Notes: a model not told the origin generated them from the letters alone. A DNA stretch of 64,000 nucleotides from Streptomyces sp. WAC08241 (GCA_007858575.1 CP042279.1:2170001-2234000), one strand, 5' to 3'; numbered from the stretch's first letter, positions 27,608 to 40,677 are shown. Program-made: numbers and translations.

Positions 27608-29470
27608 GTGTCTCCTTCCGAGTCAGCGCACACCTTCCAGGTCGACCTGCGCGGTCTGGTCGACCTGCTCTCCCACCACCTCTACTCCAGCCCCCGCGTC
27701 TACCTGCGCGAGCTGCTCCAGAACGCCGTGGACGCCATCACGGCCCGGCAGGCGCTCGACCCCGACGCGCCCGGCACCATCACGGTCCGCACCGGTGACG
27801 TCCTCACCGTCACGGACACCGGCGTCGGTCTGACCGAGGCCGACGTCCACCGCTTCCTCGCCACCATCGGGCGCAGCTCCAAGCGGACCGCCGACGGCGC
27901 CCTGGACGGCGCCGGGCTCGACGCCGCCCGGGGGGAGTTCATCGGCCAGTTCGGCATCGGCCTGCTCGCCTGCTTCGTCGTGGCCGACGAGATCACGGTG
28001 GTCAGCCGGTCCGCGTCGGACCCGTCGGCGCCCGCCGTCGAGTGGCGCGGCCACTCCGACGGCCGCTACACCCTCCGCGCCCTGCCCGCCTCCGAGGCGC
28101 CCGGGCCGGGCACCACCGTCCGGCTCGTGCCGCGCGCCGACAACGCCGAGTGGACGAGCCCGCGGGAGGTCGTGCGGCTCGCCCGGCACTACGGCGGGCT
28201 GCTGCGGCACGAGGTCACCGTCGTCGACTCCCGGGGCGAGACGCACCGGATCAACGAGGCGCCGCCGTGGGAGCGGAGCCACCGCTCCCCGCTGGCCCGC
28301 CGCGAGGCCCTCACCGCGTACTGCCGGGACCTGTTCGACTTCACCCCGCTCGACAGCATCGAGCTCGACCTGCCGGCGGCCGGTCTGCGCGGGGTCGCGT
28401 ACGTGCTGCCGACGGCCGTCAGCCCGGCGCAGCGCGCGGGGCACCGGGTCCACCTCAAGGGCATGCTGCTCACCGACAAGGCCCCCGAACTCCTGCCGGA
28501 GTGGGCCTTCTTCGTGCGCTGCGTGGTCGACACGACCAGCCTGCGGCCCACCGCCTCCCGCGAGTCGCTGTACGAGGACGGCACGCTGTCCGCCGTACGG
28601 GACGCCCTCGGCGACCGGATCCGCGACTGGCTCACCGGGCTCGCCGCCAGCGACCCGGCGCTCCTGCACCGCTTCATCGACACCCACCACCTGGCGGTCA
28701 AGGCGCTGGCCCGGTACGACGACGAGCTGCTGCGGGTCGTGCTGCCGTGGCTGCCGTTCGAGACCACCGACGGCAACGTGACCCTGGAGGAGTTCGTACG
28801 GACGCACCCGGCGGTCCTGGTCACCCGGAGCGTCGAGGAGTTCCGCCAGGTCGCCCCCATCGCGGCGGCCGCCGGTCTGGGCGTCGTCAACGGCGGCTAC
28901 ACCTACGACCGCGACCTGGTGCACCGGCTGCCCGAGATCCGGCCGGGCACGTCCGTCACGGACCTGGACCCGGCCACGGTCACCGCGCACCTGGACGCCG
29001 TGGACCCGACCGCCGAGCTGCGGGCGGCGGCCTTCCTCGCGGTCGCCCGGGAGACGATCGGCGTCCACGACTGCGACGTCGTCCTGCGCGACTTCCAGCC
29101 GGTCACCGCGCCCGCCCTGCTGCTCGACAACCGGGAGGCGCGCCACGAGCGGACCCGGGCCGGCCTGGCCGCCGACAGCGACGGCCTGTGGGCCGACATC
29201 CTCGGCTCGCTGCGCCACGAGACCCCGCGCGCGCAGCTCGTCCTGAACCACCTCAACCCGCTGGTCCGCCAGGCGATCACGATCAGCGAGCGCGGGCTCG
29301 CCGTGACGACCGCCGAGGCCCTCTACGGCCAGGCGCTGCTGCTCAGCCGCCGTCCGCTGCGGGCGAGCGAGAGCGCCCTGCTGAACCGGGCCTTCATCGG
29401 CCTGCTGACCCACGCCATGCACCGTCCGGACGCGGCGGCACCCGGCTCCGAGCCCCGGAAGGAACTGTAG
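27608..29470 (+). CDS. HSP90-family ATPase (HtpG-like)
   Basis: Intact 620-residue protein. GHKL ATP site: LRELLQNAVDAITARQ (N box), VTDTGVGLTEADVHRFLATI (G1), EFIGQFGIGLLACFVVADEI (G2). The middle domain includes VHLKGMLLTDKAPELLPEWA FFVRCVVDT and TASRESLYEDGTLS. The C-terminal dimerisation part is shorter and diverged from E. coli HtpG, and no MEEVD-like tail is present (ends EPRKEL). GTG start. Its stop TAG is immediately followed by the ATG of a giant TPR-like gene, so the two form a translationally linked pair. Role: chaperone or chaperone-like ATPase with a dedicated partner (inference). Confidence 0.9.
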   Translation: MSPSESAHTFQVDLRGLVDLLSHHLYSSPRVYLRELLQNAVDAITARQALDPDAPGTITVRTGDVLTVTDTGVGLTEADVHRFLATIGRSSKRTADGALDGAGLDAARGEFIGQFGIGLLACFVVADEITVVSRSASDPSAPAVEWRGHSDGRYTLRALPASEAPGPGTTVRLVPRADNAEWTSPREVVRLARHYGGLLRHEVTVVDSRGETHRINEAPPWERSHRSPLARREALTAYCRDLFDFTPLDSIELDLPAAGLRGVAYVLPTAVSPAQRAGHRVHLKGMLLTDKAPELLPEWAFFVRCVVDTTSLRPTASRESLYEDGTLSAVRDALGDRIRDWLTGLAASDPALLHRFIDTHHLAVKALARYDDELLRVVLPWLPFETTDGNVTLEEFVRTHPAVLVTRSVEEFRQVAPIAAAAGLGVVNGGYTYDRDLVHRLPEIRPGTSVTDLDPATVTAHLDAVDPTAELRAAAFLAVARETIGVHDCDVVLRDFQPVTAPALLLDNREARHERTRAGLAADSDGLWADILGSLRHETPRAQLVLNHLNPLVRQAITISERGLAVTTAEALYGQALLLSRRPLRASESALLNRAFIGLLTHAMHRPDAAAPGSEPRKEL

Positions 29471-32449
29471 ATGCTGGACACGCCCGAGGCCGTCGTCGAG
29501 GCGCTGCGCGAGAACCACGACCGCCCCCACGGCACGCAGCGGACCGTCACCGCGGAGGAGCTCGTCGAGGCCGCCGAGGTCTTCGACGAGCCCGACACCC
29601 TCGTCACGGCCCTCCTGGAGCTGATGACGGCGTACGAGTTCACCGGTGAGCAGCGCAAGTCCCCGGTGGTCTTCGCCCGGTTGCTCAAGCTGTGGGACAC
29701 CGCTCCGAAGTCCTTCAGCGCGTGGGAGGCCCACCAGGTCTTCTGGCGCTTCAAGTGGGTGACGACGTCCCTGCTCCAGGTGCCGGAGATGCCCCTCGCC
29801 ACCGTGCGGGGCTGGATCGACACGATGCGGCAGCGGTACGAGGAGGCCGGGCACGGCATGCAGCCGGTGGCGGCGATGCGCCACCACGTGGCCGCCCACA
29901 CCGGCGCGGGCGTCGACGACGCCTACGACCTGTGGGTCACCCGGCCCCGTACCGAACTGAGCGACTGCGAGGCCTGCGAGACCCGGCACCGCGCCTGGCA
30001 CCGAGTGGCGGCGGGCGACGACGCCGGGGCCCTCGACGCCTGGGGGCCCGTCCTGGCGGGCGAGCAGGGCTGCTCCGAGGAGCCGCAGATGAGCCAGGCG
30101 CGCGCCCTGCTGCCGCTGCTGCGCCTGGGCCGCGCGGACGAGGCCCGCTCCCACCACCTCACCGGCTACCGGCGGGTCCGGGGCAGCACCGGCATGCAGC
30201 ACGAGGTCGGCCTGCACCTGAGTTCTGCGCGCTCTCGCGCAACGAGGGCCGGGGCCTGGAGGTCCTCGCGGAGAACCGCCCGCTGTTCGAGGCGACCGGC
30301 GCGCCGCTCGACCGGCTCGGCTTCCTGACCGGCGTGGAGGTGCTGCTCGCCCGGCTCGTGGAGGACGGGCACGGGGAGACGCCCGTCGCCGGGCCGCCCG
30401 GACGGAACTGGACCGCGGACGGGCTCTCGCCCACGTCCGCGCCGAGGCGGACCGGCTCGCCGCCGCCTTCGACGCGCGCAACGGCACCACGGCCGTCGGG
30501 GACCGGCGCCGGGAGCGCCTCGCCCGGCGTCCGCTGCTCGACGAGCCGCTGCCGCTCGGCCTGCGGACGGCCGCCGCGCCCCGCGCCACCACGGGCGCGG
30601 CCCCGGCGGCCCCCGCCGTCGCGGGTCCCGGGACGCCCGGGGTCCCCGAGGACTTCGTCGCCCTGGTGGCCGAGGCGCGGCGTCTGAACCACCTCGGCCA
30701 CCCCGGGGACACCCGGCTCTGGGCGCGGATCGCCGAGCGGCTCGCGGACGGCTCGGCCGCGCCCGACGACCGGGTCGGCCCGGAGGAGCTGCTGCGGGCC
30801 GAGCTCGCCGAGGAGCGGGCGTACCGGCTCAGGCAGAAGGACGAGGACGCGGAGAGCGGCGCCGAGCTGGAGACGGCCGCCGGGCTCTACGAGGAGCTCG
30901 GGATGGAGTGGCGGGCCCTCGCCGCCCGGGCCCGCGCGCTCGCGTGGACGACCGGCGAGGACGACGCCGACGCCGAGCGCGACGAGGCGGTCCGGGTCCG
31001 TCTCGGCCGGTTGGTACGCGAGGCGGAACGCCTGAAGGACGAGGCCCCGCTGACCGGCGAGAAGCCCGGGGACGCCGAGGCCGCGGCCGGCGTCGACGTG
31101 GCGTCGGACCGCGTGCTCGCCCACCTCACCGTGCTGTACGCCGACGCCTACACCGCCTACCAGGAGGCGATGCGGCGGGAGCCGGAGGAGTCCGGCGCCG
31201 CCCCGGAGCGGTTCCGGGAGGCCGTGGGGAGGCTGCGCGCCGAGGCGGAGCGCCTGGGCGTGCCCCACCAGGTGGCCAACGCGCGCCAGTTCGTCGCGGA
31301 CGAGGCCGGGCGCCGGGGCGACGTCGCCCTCGCCGAGTCGGAGCTGCGCGCGGCCCTCGTGGACGTCGAGGCCTCGGACCGGCCCTGGCGGGCTTCGCGT
31401 CCGCGCGCCCTGCTCGCTCAGATCATGCTGTCCCGGCAGGAGCCGGCGGAGGCGGCGGAGCTGCTGCACCGGGCGCTCGCGGACGCGGTGCGGTACGACG
31501 ACGCGGACTTCCCCATGGCGCCGACGTACTCCCTGCTGGGGCACGCGTCCTCGCACCTCGGGGACCACGCCGGGCGGTGCGCCACCTCTCGGAGGCGGCC
31601 GCGCTGTTCGACCGGGGCGGGGAGCACGAGGACGCCGCCGGCGTACGGCTCCAACTGGCCGACGTGCTCGCGGAGTCGGGGCGGCAGGCGGACGCCGTGG
31701 CGGTCCTGGAGTCGCTGCTCTCCGAGGAGTCGGCCGCCGCGCTGGACGAGCGGATGGTGGCCCAGATCCGGCTGTCCCTGGCGCGCGGGCTGCGGGAGCT
31801 GGAGGAGTACCTGCCGTCGGCGGAGGAGTTCCTGCGGCTCGCGGGCACGGTCGCCGGGTGGGAGGACGACGCCCCGATCCGCACCCTGGTGACGGCCGAC
31901 ACGGCGATCGCGCTGGCCCTCGCCGACCGGTGGGAGGCGGCGGAGGCCGCGTACGAGCGCGCCCTCACCGCGCACGCCGAGGCGCCGAACCCGCCCCTGA
32001 TCGTGCGGATGACGCGCGAGTTCGCCCGTCTGACGGCGGCGGCCCGGGGGCCGAGGGGTGGAGGACGCGCTCGCGCACCTGACGCGGGCCGACGCCGTCC
32101 TGGACGCCCTGCCGGCGGACGCCGAGGGCTTCGCCGTCTGGTACGAGCGCGGTGAGGTGCACTACCGCCGGGCCCGGGTCCTGACGGAGGCGGAGCGCTT
32201 CGAGGAGGCCCTGGCCGAGGCGGAGAAGGCGATCGCCGTCCACGAGGGGGCGGGGAGCACGGCGAGCTGGCGAGGGCCGAGGCGGTGCGGTTCGCCGCCC
32301 TGGTCGAGGGAACGGCCTCGGCCGGACCGGTGACGCGATCGCGCGGCTGACGACGGCGGCGGCGCGCTGCCGGAAGGCGGGCCACCCCGAGGCCGCGCAG
32401 GTCCCTCGACGCGCTGCGGCAGGACTACCTGTCGAGGCCCCGGGGCTGA
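29471..32449 (+). CDS. Large TPR-like repeat protein paired with HSP90
   Basis: About 990 residues starting directly after the HSP90 stop: MLDTPEAVVEALRENHDRPH. It contains repeated helix pairs typical of TPR solenoids: HRVAAGDDAGALDAWGPVLA, ALLPLLRLGRADEARSHHLT, AELETAAGLYEELGMEWRAL, ALLAQIMLSRQEPAEAAELL, VRHLSEAAALFDRGGEHEDA, DRWEAAEAAYERALTAHAEA, RARVLTEAERFEEALAEAEK. A Pro/Ala-rich linker sits near 30570-30650. Shifts near 30225, 30430, 31575, 32055, 32250 and 32400. No enzymatic domain recognised. Probably a substrate adaptor or co-chaperone for the upstream ATPase. Confidence 0.8.
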
Positions 32450-32459
32450 GCGCCCGGGG

Positions 32460-32499
32460 CCGTGGGCCGGGTGGTCGCCGACGACCACCCGGCCCACGG
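32460..32499. terminator. Bidirectional terminator hairpin
   Basis: Perfect 18-bp stem with a 4-nt CCGA loop. The left arm is CCGTGGGCCGGGTGGTCG (32460-32477), the right arm its complement (32482-32499). It lies between the convergent TPR (+) and GH16 (-) genes. Confidence 0.9.
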
Positions 32500-32540
32500 G
32501 GCCTTCTTCGGCGCGGCCGGGCCCGCCGGATGCGCCTGGG

Positions 32541-33841
32541 CTAGCGGGTCACCGTCCACTTCTGGTTGGCGGTGCCCGAGCAGGTCCAGATCTGGAGCCG
32601 GGTGCCGTTGGCCGAGCTGTTGCCGGTGGCGTCCAGGCACTTGTTCGCGCGCGGGTTCACCACGTCCCGGGCGGCGTTGGCGACCCAGCGCTGGGCCTCC
32701 GTGCCGTTGCAGTCCCACAGTTGGAGGGGCGTTCCGTCGGCGGTGCCGGCGGAGGTGACGTCGAGGCACTTGCCGAGCGCGCGGAGGGTGCCGTCCGTGC
32801 CGACGGTCCACCGCTGGGCGGCGGTCCCGTTGCAGTCGTAGAGCTGGACGGGGTGCCGTTGGCGGTGTTGGCGGCGGCCACGTCGACGCACTTGCCGCCG
32901 ATCCCGGTGATCGGTCCGCCGCCGGCGGGGGCGTCGGAGGTGGTGACGCGGACGTGGTCGACGACGAGCCGGCCCGGCAAGGGGTCGAGCGTCCGGGTCG
33001 CCGGGCCAGTAGCCGCCGACCGCGAGGTTGAGGATCAGGAAGAAGGGCTTGTCGAAGACCCAGGTCCGGCCGCCGAGGTCGGCGGGCGTACGGGTCTGGT
33101 AGACGTTCCCGTCCACGGACCAGGTGATCCGGCCGGGCGACCAGTCGACGGCGAAGGTGTGGAAGGCGTCGGCGAAGGCCTGCCCGCCGGGTAGGGTGTA
33201 TCCGGCGCCGATGCCGCCGGAGCCGAGTAGCCGGGGCCGTGCAGGGTGCCGTGGACGGTGGAGGGCTCGAAGCCGACGTTCTCCATGATGTCGATCTCGC
33301 CCGAATCGGGCCAGCCGACCTGGCCGAGGTCGTTGCCGAGCATCCAGAACGCGGGCCACATGCCCTGGCCGCGCGGCACCTGCATGCGGGCCTCGACGTG
33401 CCCGTACTGGGCGGTGAACTTCCCGGCGGTGTTGAGCCGCGCCGAGGTGTACTCGCACCGCCCGTACCAGCACTGGTAGTTGCCCGGGTTCTCCTTGCGG
33501 GCGGTGATGACCAGGTGGCCCTGGCCGTCGAGCGCGGCGTTGCGGTTGCCGGCCGTGTAGTACTGCCGCTCGTGGTTGCTGACGTTGTCGCCGGTCTCGA
33601 TCTGCCACTTGCCGCCGTCCGCGGCGGCGCACTCGCGGGCCGTCGAAGTCGTCGGAGAAGGTGACGGCGGCCGCGCCGGCGGCGGGAACGGCTTCCCCGG
33701 CGAGGGCGGTTCCCGCTACGGGACCGGCTCCCCGGCGGGGCTGGCCGAGGCCGCCGGGCCGAGCGCCGTGACGGCGAGGGCCAGGGCGAGGGCGGACAGG
33801 GCGGAGGACAGCGTGCGCCGTCGCGTGCGGGAGGAGGTCAT
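32541..33841 (-). CDS. Secreted GH16 endo-beta-glucanase (laminarinase type) with ricin-type CBM13
   Basis: Exported polysaccharide hydrolase of about 430 residues. Twin-Arg-like signal: MTSSRTRRRTLSSALSALAL ALAVTALGPAASAS. GH16 domain: FSDDFDG, EYTSARLNTAGKFTAQYGHV EARMQVPRGQGMWPAFWMLG and the catalytic GEIDIMENVGFEPS (ExDxxE). Then AFHTFAVDWSPGRITWSVDG and FFLILNLAVGGYWPGDP. The C-terminus is a beta-trefoil with three QRW/QKW repeats (AAQRWTVG, EAQRWVAN, NQKWTVTR). Breaks near 33700, 33645, 33215, 33000 and 32850. The upstream region has an inverted repeat GGTGGGC-N10-GCCCACC (33922-33945), a possible operator. Confidence 0.9.
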
Positions 33842-34052
33842 GGCTCTCTCTTCCGTCGGGTGTGGGGGACGGCACGGTGGAGGCACGCCGCGGACACGTG
33901 TCACGTACATGACATGCTCATGGGTGGGCCACTTCGCCGCCCACCTGATTTAAGAAGTGAAGGAAGGGGCGTCAAGGGGTGTGACCGTGCGGGCGGTCCG
34001 GACTCCGTACGATTCCCTTCGTCGTCACCCTTGAGATCCGAAGGAGATCCCC

Positions 34053-34553
34053 ATGGCCCAGGTCACGCTGAAGGGCAGCCCGGTACAGGTCAACGGCGTT
34101 CTGCCGGCCCCCGGCAGCCAGGCTCCCGACTTCACGCTCGTCGCCGAGGGCCTCGCCGACAAGTCCCTCAAGGACTTCGCCGGCGTGCGCAAGGTCCTCA
34201 ACATCTTCCCGAGCGTCGACACCCCGACGTGCGCCTCCTCCGTTCGCGCCTTCAACGAGAAGGCCGGCGAGCTGGAGAACACCGTGGTGCTCTGCATCTC
34301 CGCCGACCTGCCCTTCGCGCAGGCCCGCTTCTGCGGCGCCGAGGGCCTGGAGAACGTCAAGAGCCTCTCGACGCTCCGGGGCCGCGAGTTCCACACGAAC
34401 TACGGCGTGGAGATCGCGGACGGGCCGCTGGCCGGCCTGACCGCCCGCGCGGTCGTCGTCCTCGACGAGAACGACAAGGTCCTGCACGCGCAGCTCGTGG
34501 ACGAGATCGCGGACGAGCCCGGCTACGACGAGGCGCTCGCCGCCCTGAAGTAG
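34053..34553 (+). CDS. tpx: Thiol peroxidase (Tpx)
   Basis: Intact 166-residue peroxiredoxin, start [20 protein letters not shown]. The peroxidatic Cys is in [20 protein letters not shown] and the resolving Cys in [21 protein letters not shown]-terminus [19 protein letters not shown]. Reduces H2O2 and alkyl peroxides with thioredoxin. AAGGAG ribosome site upstream. It is convergent with catR and close to katG, so the block 34053-37572 is a peroxide-defence locus. Confidence 0.97.
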   Translation: MAQVTLKGSPVQVNGVLPAPGSQAPDFTLVAEGLADKSLKDFAGVRKVLNIFPSVDTPTCASSVRAFNEKAGELENTVVLCISADLPFAQARFCGAEGLENVKSLSTLRGREFHTNYGVEIADGPLAGLTARAVVVLDENDKVLHAQLVDEIADEPGYDEALAALK

Positions 34554-34601
34554 TCGCCGTCCCGAAGCAGTCACCTTCCCGAAGCAGTCGCCGCCGCTTC
34601 G

Positions 34602-34637
34602 GAGGGGGCCGTCACCGACCACCGGTGGCGGCCCCTC
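34602..34637. terminator. Terminator between tpx and catR, with a 17-bp direct repeat before it
   Basis: Hairpin GAGGGGGCCGTCACCG pairs with CGGTGGCGGCCCCTC (one bulge, one wobble, 5-nt loop). It overlaps the last codons of catR. Just upstream, the phrase (T/C)CCCGAAGCAGTC recurs at 17-bp spacing (34560-34590), and a second small stem CCGAAGC/GCTTCGG lies at 34579-34602. Confidence 0.75.
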
Positions 34638-35067
34638 CGGCGTTACGCGCCCCTCTCCCCGAGCAGTCCGGGCAGAGCCCCCGGTACGTCACGTCGGCCT
34701 TCTCCACGGCGAAGCCGAAACGTTCCTCCGAGGGGAGGACCTCCAGCGGGTCCCCCGTCGGGTGGACATCCCGGATGAGCCCGCAGCCCGAGCAGACCAG
34801 GTGCTGGTGCGCCCGGCGCGCGTTCGGGTCGTAGCGCTTGGCCCGCCCGTCCGTGGAGAGCTCCACGACCTCCCCCAGGGCGACGAGCTCGCCGAGGGTG
34901 TTGTAGACCGTCGCCCGCGCGATCTCCGGCAGCCGCTCGACCGCGCGCGCGTGCACCTCGTCCGCCGTGAGGTGCACGTGGTCGCCGGCCAGGACCTCGG
35001 CGACCACGCGCCGCTGGGACGTCATCCGCCAGCCACGCGATCGCAGCCGTTCCAGCAGGTCGCTCAT
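34612..35067 (-). CDS. catR: Fur-family peroxide-responsive repressor
   Basis: Intact 151-residue Fur/PerR-type regulator. Winged helix: LRSRGWRMTSQRRVVAEVLA ... LPEIARATVYNTLGELVALG. Metal and dimerisation region: RRAHQHLVCSGCGLIRDVHP and the C-terminal Cys pair LCPDC, giving the CxxC ... CxxC structural zinc site. The gene is divergent from katG, the classic CatR/FurA arrangement in Streptomyces and mycobacteria where the regulator represses katG until oxidised. Palindromes in the shared promoter support this. Confidence 0.92.
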   Translation of the reverse strand: MSDLLERLRSRGWRMTSQRRVVAEVLAGDHVHLTADEVHARAVERLPEIARATVYNTLGELVALGEVVELSTDGRAKRYDPNARRAHQHLVCSGCGLIRDVHPTGDPLEVLPSEERFGFAVEKADVTYRGLCPDCSGRGARNAGGAATGGR

Positions 35068-35153
35068 GTCGGTTCACCTCTTCGGCTTCGGCGCGGGGCC
35101 CGCGGTGAACCGGTGTGCGGCCGGTGCTCCTCGGACAGGATTTGGCGTTGTTC

Positions 35154-35181
35154 TTGACTTGGACAAGGTCCATCGTAGGAT
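35154..35181 (+). promoter_or_regulatory. katG promoter with CatR/Fur-like palindrome
   Basis: TTGACT (35154-35159), 16-bp spacer, TAGGAT (35176-35181). The spacer begins with the perfect inverted repeat TGGAC-AAG-GTCCA (35160-35172), well placed for repression. The katG leader is about 135 bp. Confidence 0.7.
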
Positions 35182-35322
35182 CGGTTCCGTTGATGGCCAA
35201 GGGACAGGAAGACTTCAGCGCGGCGGGAGTCCGAGACGTGACGGCTCTCCGGGCCCTGCCCGGCCGCTCTGCCGATCGCACTTCCCCAGCACTGTTCGTC
35301 CGCCAGGTCCGGAAGGATTCCG

Positions 35323-37572
<2,250 letters not shown>

Positions 37573-37587
37573 CCCTCCCTCACCCCG

Positions 37588-37659
37588 CGGCCGGACGGCG
37601 CCCCCGTCGTCCGGCCGTGGCACCTCCGGCCCGGACGGCTCCCCCGCCGTCCGGGCCGG
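37588..37659. terminator. Two tandem terminator hairpins after katG
   Basis: First stem: CGGCCGGACG (37588-37597) with CGTCCGGCCG (37608-37617). Second stem: CCGGCCCGGACGGC (37626-37639) with its perfect complement (37646-37659) and a 6-nt TCCCCC loop. The two hairpins share similar arms, suggesting duplication. Confidence 0.9.
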
Positions 37660-37807
37660 TCCTGTTCCCGACTCCGCCCTTCCGGCGCGCACACGGCGCC
37701 GTACGGGGAGGCAACCCCGGCACGTCCGCCGCCGTCCTCCGGGGCGAGAGGGGGCACCGAGGAGCCGGGCGGCCGAGGCCACCGGCGGTGCTCCCACGGG
37801 AACGAAC

Positions 37808-40656
37808 GTGAGGAAGACCGCCTTGATACGTGGCATACGCGGCGTGACCACCGCCGCGGCCTTACTCGCGCTGGCGGCGGCGACGCCCGGCGCGGCACAC
37901 GCCCGGCAACCGTCGCCCGGAGCACCGGCGACGGCGACGGCGACGGCGACGGCCCAGGGGTCCCGGCACGGGAACCCCGAACTCCCCCGGGCTGGCGGGT
38001 CGCCGGGACCGGCGCGCAGCGACAGCTCGTGTGGACGTCGTCCGCCCCCGTCCCCATGGGCGACGCCCGGGTCGAGTTCCACGCCGGCGACCGGCTGCTC
38101 GGCCGTCCGGCGGCCGATCCCGACGGGCACACCTTCCGGCTGCCCTCGGGGACGCCCGGCTCGACGGGGACGACCGGCTGCGGGTGACGGCTGGGGGCAA
38201 GCGGCTGGACGCCGCCGCCCCTCCGCCCGCCTCCGGCCCCTCGCCCCGCCCACCGGGCCGCAGGCCCCGCCCCGGTCCGCCGCGCCGGAGGCCCCGCTCC
38301 CGGCGAACCCGGTCGACCCGGGAGCGCCCGGCCCCTACCGCACCGTCGGCGGCGAGTACGTCCTGCCGTCCGTGTCGCTGCCCGACTTCCCCGTGCCCGT
38401 CGAGATGCGCGCCGTCGTGGTGGGCCCGGCCGGCGCGCCGGGCAAGCGGCCGGTGGCCCTCTTCCTGCACGGCCGGCACGCTACCTGCTACACGCCCGGC
38501 ACCGAGGAGGCGACGGGCGCGTGGCCCTGCCCGGCGGGCACCCGGGAGATACCGAGCCACCGGGGATACCTGAACGCCCAGAAGCTCCTGGCCTCCCAGG
38601 GCTACGTGACGCTCTCCATATCCGCCAACGGCGTCAACGGGCAGGACCACAGCATCGACGACGCGGGCGCGCAGGCGCGCTCCTCCCTGGTCCGGTTGCA
38701 CCTGGCCCGCTGGGCCGACTGGGCCGCGAACCGGTCGGCCGCGCCGGCCGCCGTGCGCGGGACCGCGCCCGCGGACCTCTCGCGCGTCCTGCTCGTCGGC
38801 CACTTCCCGCGGGGGCGAGGGCGTCAACCGGGCGGCCCTCGACAGCCTCTATCCGCCGCCCGCCGACCGGGACGGCCACCACGGGCCCGTACGGTGGAAG
38901 ATCCGCGGCAACGTCCTGATCGGGCCCACGATCTTCGGCCAGAACCCGGCCCCCGACGTGCCCTCCACGACGATCCTGCCGGGCTGCGACGGGGACGTGA
39001 GCGACCTCCAGGGCCAGATCTACCTCGACGGCACCCGCGGCGTCGGCGGGGCACGGCCCTGCACAGCTCGGTCTACATGGTCGGGGCCAACCACAACTTC
39101 TTCAACAGCGAGTGGACCCCGGGACAGGCCCAGGCCCCGGCGTTCGACGACTTCTGGTCCGACGAGACGCCCGACCCGGTCTGCTCCCCCGGCGCGGCGA
39201 CCCGGCTGACCGCCGGGCAGCAGCAGCGGGCGGGCGCCGCCTACATCGCGGCGTCGGCCCGGCTGTTCGTCGGAGGGGACGACCGGGTGCGGCCGCTGCT
39301 CGACGGCACCGGCCGCCGCGCGCCCTCGGCGGGCCCGGCGCGGGTCCTCACCCATGCCGTCGGCGGGCACCGCGCCCCGGCCTTCCTGCCGGACTCCTCG
39401 ACGGCGGTCACCGGCTCGGGCCGGCTGTGCGCCCAGGTCGACCCCGACGCCGCACGCGCCTGCCTGAACCCCGAGGAGGGCGGCGCCTCCCCGCACTTCG
39501 CGGTCTGGGACGCCTCCCCGAGCCGGGCCGCGACGCCGTCGTACTGCGGTGGGCCGCCCCCGGCGAGCCGACCACGGTACGCCCGTCCCGGCCGGTCTCC
39601 CTGGCCGGCTCGACGTCCCTGGCCCTGCGCCTGGCCGTCCCGCCCAACAGCGCGGGCACCCGGTTCGACGTCGCCGTGACCGACGCGTCGGGCCGCCGCG
39701 CGCACCTGGGCCGCGCCCGCGTCGACGGTCTGCCCGGCAGCGCCCGGACCGCGTCCGTGTGGGCGCGCGAGGTCCGCGTCCCGCTGTCCGCCGCGCGCCG
39801 GGCGGGCCTGGACCTGAAGCGGATCGCGGCGCTCGAACTGTCCCCGGGCGGCGGCGCGGGCCGCGCGTGGCTCGTGGACGCGTGGGGCTGGCGCCCCGGC
39901 ACCCCCGCGGTGCGGCCGGCTGCGCTGCCGCGCGTCGACATCGGCCGTCTGACGGTCGACGAGGGCGACTCCGGGGTGCGGACCTACCGCGTCCCGGTGC
40001 GGGTCTCCGGGCGGGGCAGCGGACAGGTCCGGCTGTTCACGCCCGGGCCCGACGGCGAAGGGGTCTCCTCGCGCCTGGTGACGGTGCGTCCGGGACGCCA
40101 CGACATCGACATACCGGTCGAGGTCCGGGGCAACACCCGCTTCGGCTACGACGCGGCGCACGACGCGTTCGTGAAGGCCGTGCGCGGGGCCGTGGTCGGC
40201 GCGCACCGGGGCGGGGTGACCGCGCGGAACGACGATCCCCTGCCCGCGGTGACCGTGACGCCGGTCGCCGCCGACGTGACCGAGGGCGTGACCCTGACCT
40301 GGCGGGTGACGCTGTCCGCCGCCGCGGACGCCGAGATCATGGGCACGGTCGGCCTGCTGCCGGTGAGCGGCGGCGCCGAGCTGTCCACGGCCGACGTCGA
40401 CCCGGAGTGGCTGGAGCAGCAGATCGGCGAGGTCCCGGACCCGGCCGTGCCGCTGTCCGAGGCGGTCCCGGGCGGGCTGCCCCTGTGGTTCTCCGTCCCC
40501 GCCGGGGAGACGGACGTCGAGGTGAGCGTGCCCACCGTCGCGGACGGCGTGGCGGAACCGGTGGAGTCGCTGCGGGCCGTCCTGTCGGTCTTCGACGGCT
40601 CCTGGGAGCCGGTCCCGGGCCCGGAGTTCACCGGAAGGGTGCGGGACGCGGCGTAA
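37808..40656 (+). CDS. Large secreted alpha/beta-hydrolase with C-terminal beta-sandwich (Calx-beta-like) domains
   Basis: About 950 residues. Signal peptide [20 protein letters not shown] (the last two Leu are TTA-CTC; TTA at 37862-37864) ending AAHA. A Thr/Ala repeat follows. Hydrolase core: [45 protein letters not shown], the nucleophile elbow VGHSRGGEG (after repair), [10 protein letters not shown], and [15 protein letters not shown] as probable His region. C-terminal sandwich modules include [20 protein letters not shown] and [20 protein letters not shown]. One extra base sits exactly in the elbow codons (near 38806); other shifts near 38000, 38160, 39045 and 39520. Substrate unknown. 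Confidence 0.75.
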
Positions 40657-40677
40657 CCCCTCCCCGTACGGGGAACA

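Noticed and set aside
27623..30712. 1029-residue open frame antisense to the HSP90/TPR genes
   Set aside because: It mirrors the codon pattern of the opposite strand, has no ribosome site or recognisable motif, and the sense genes are clearly conserved.
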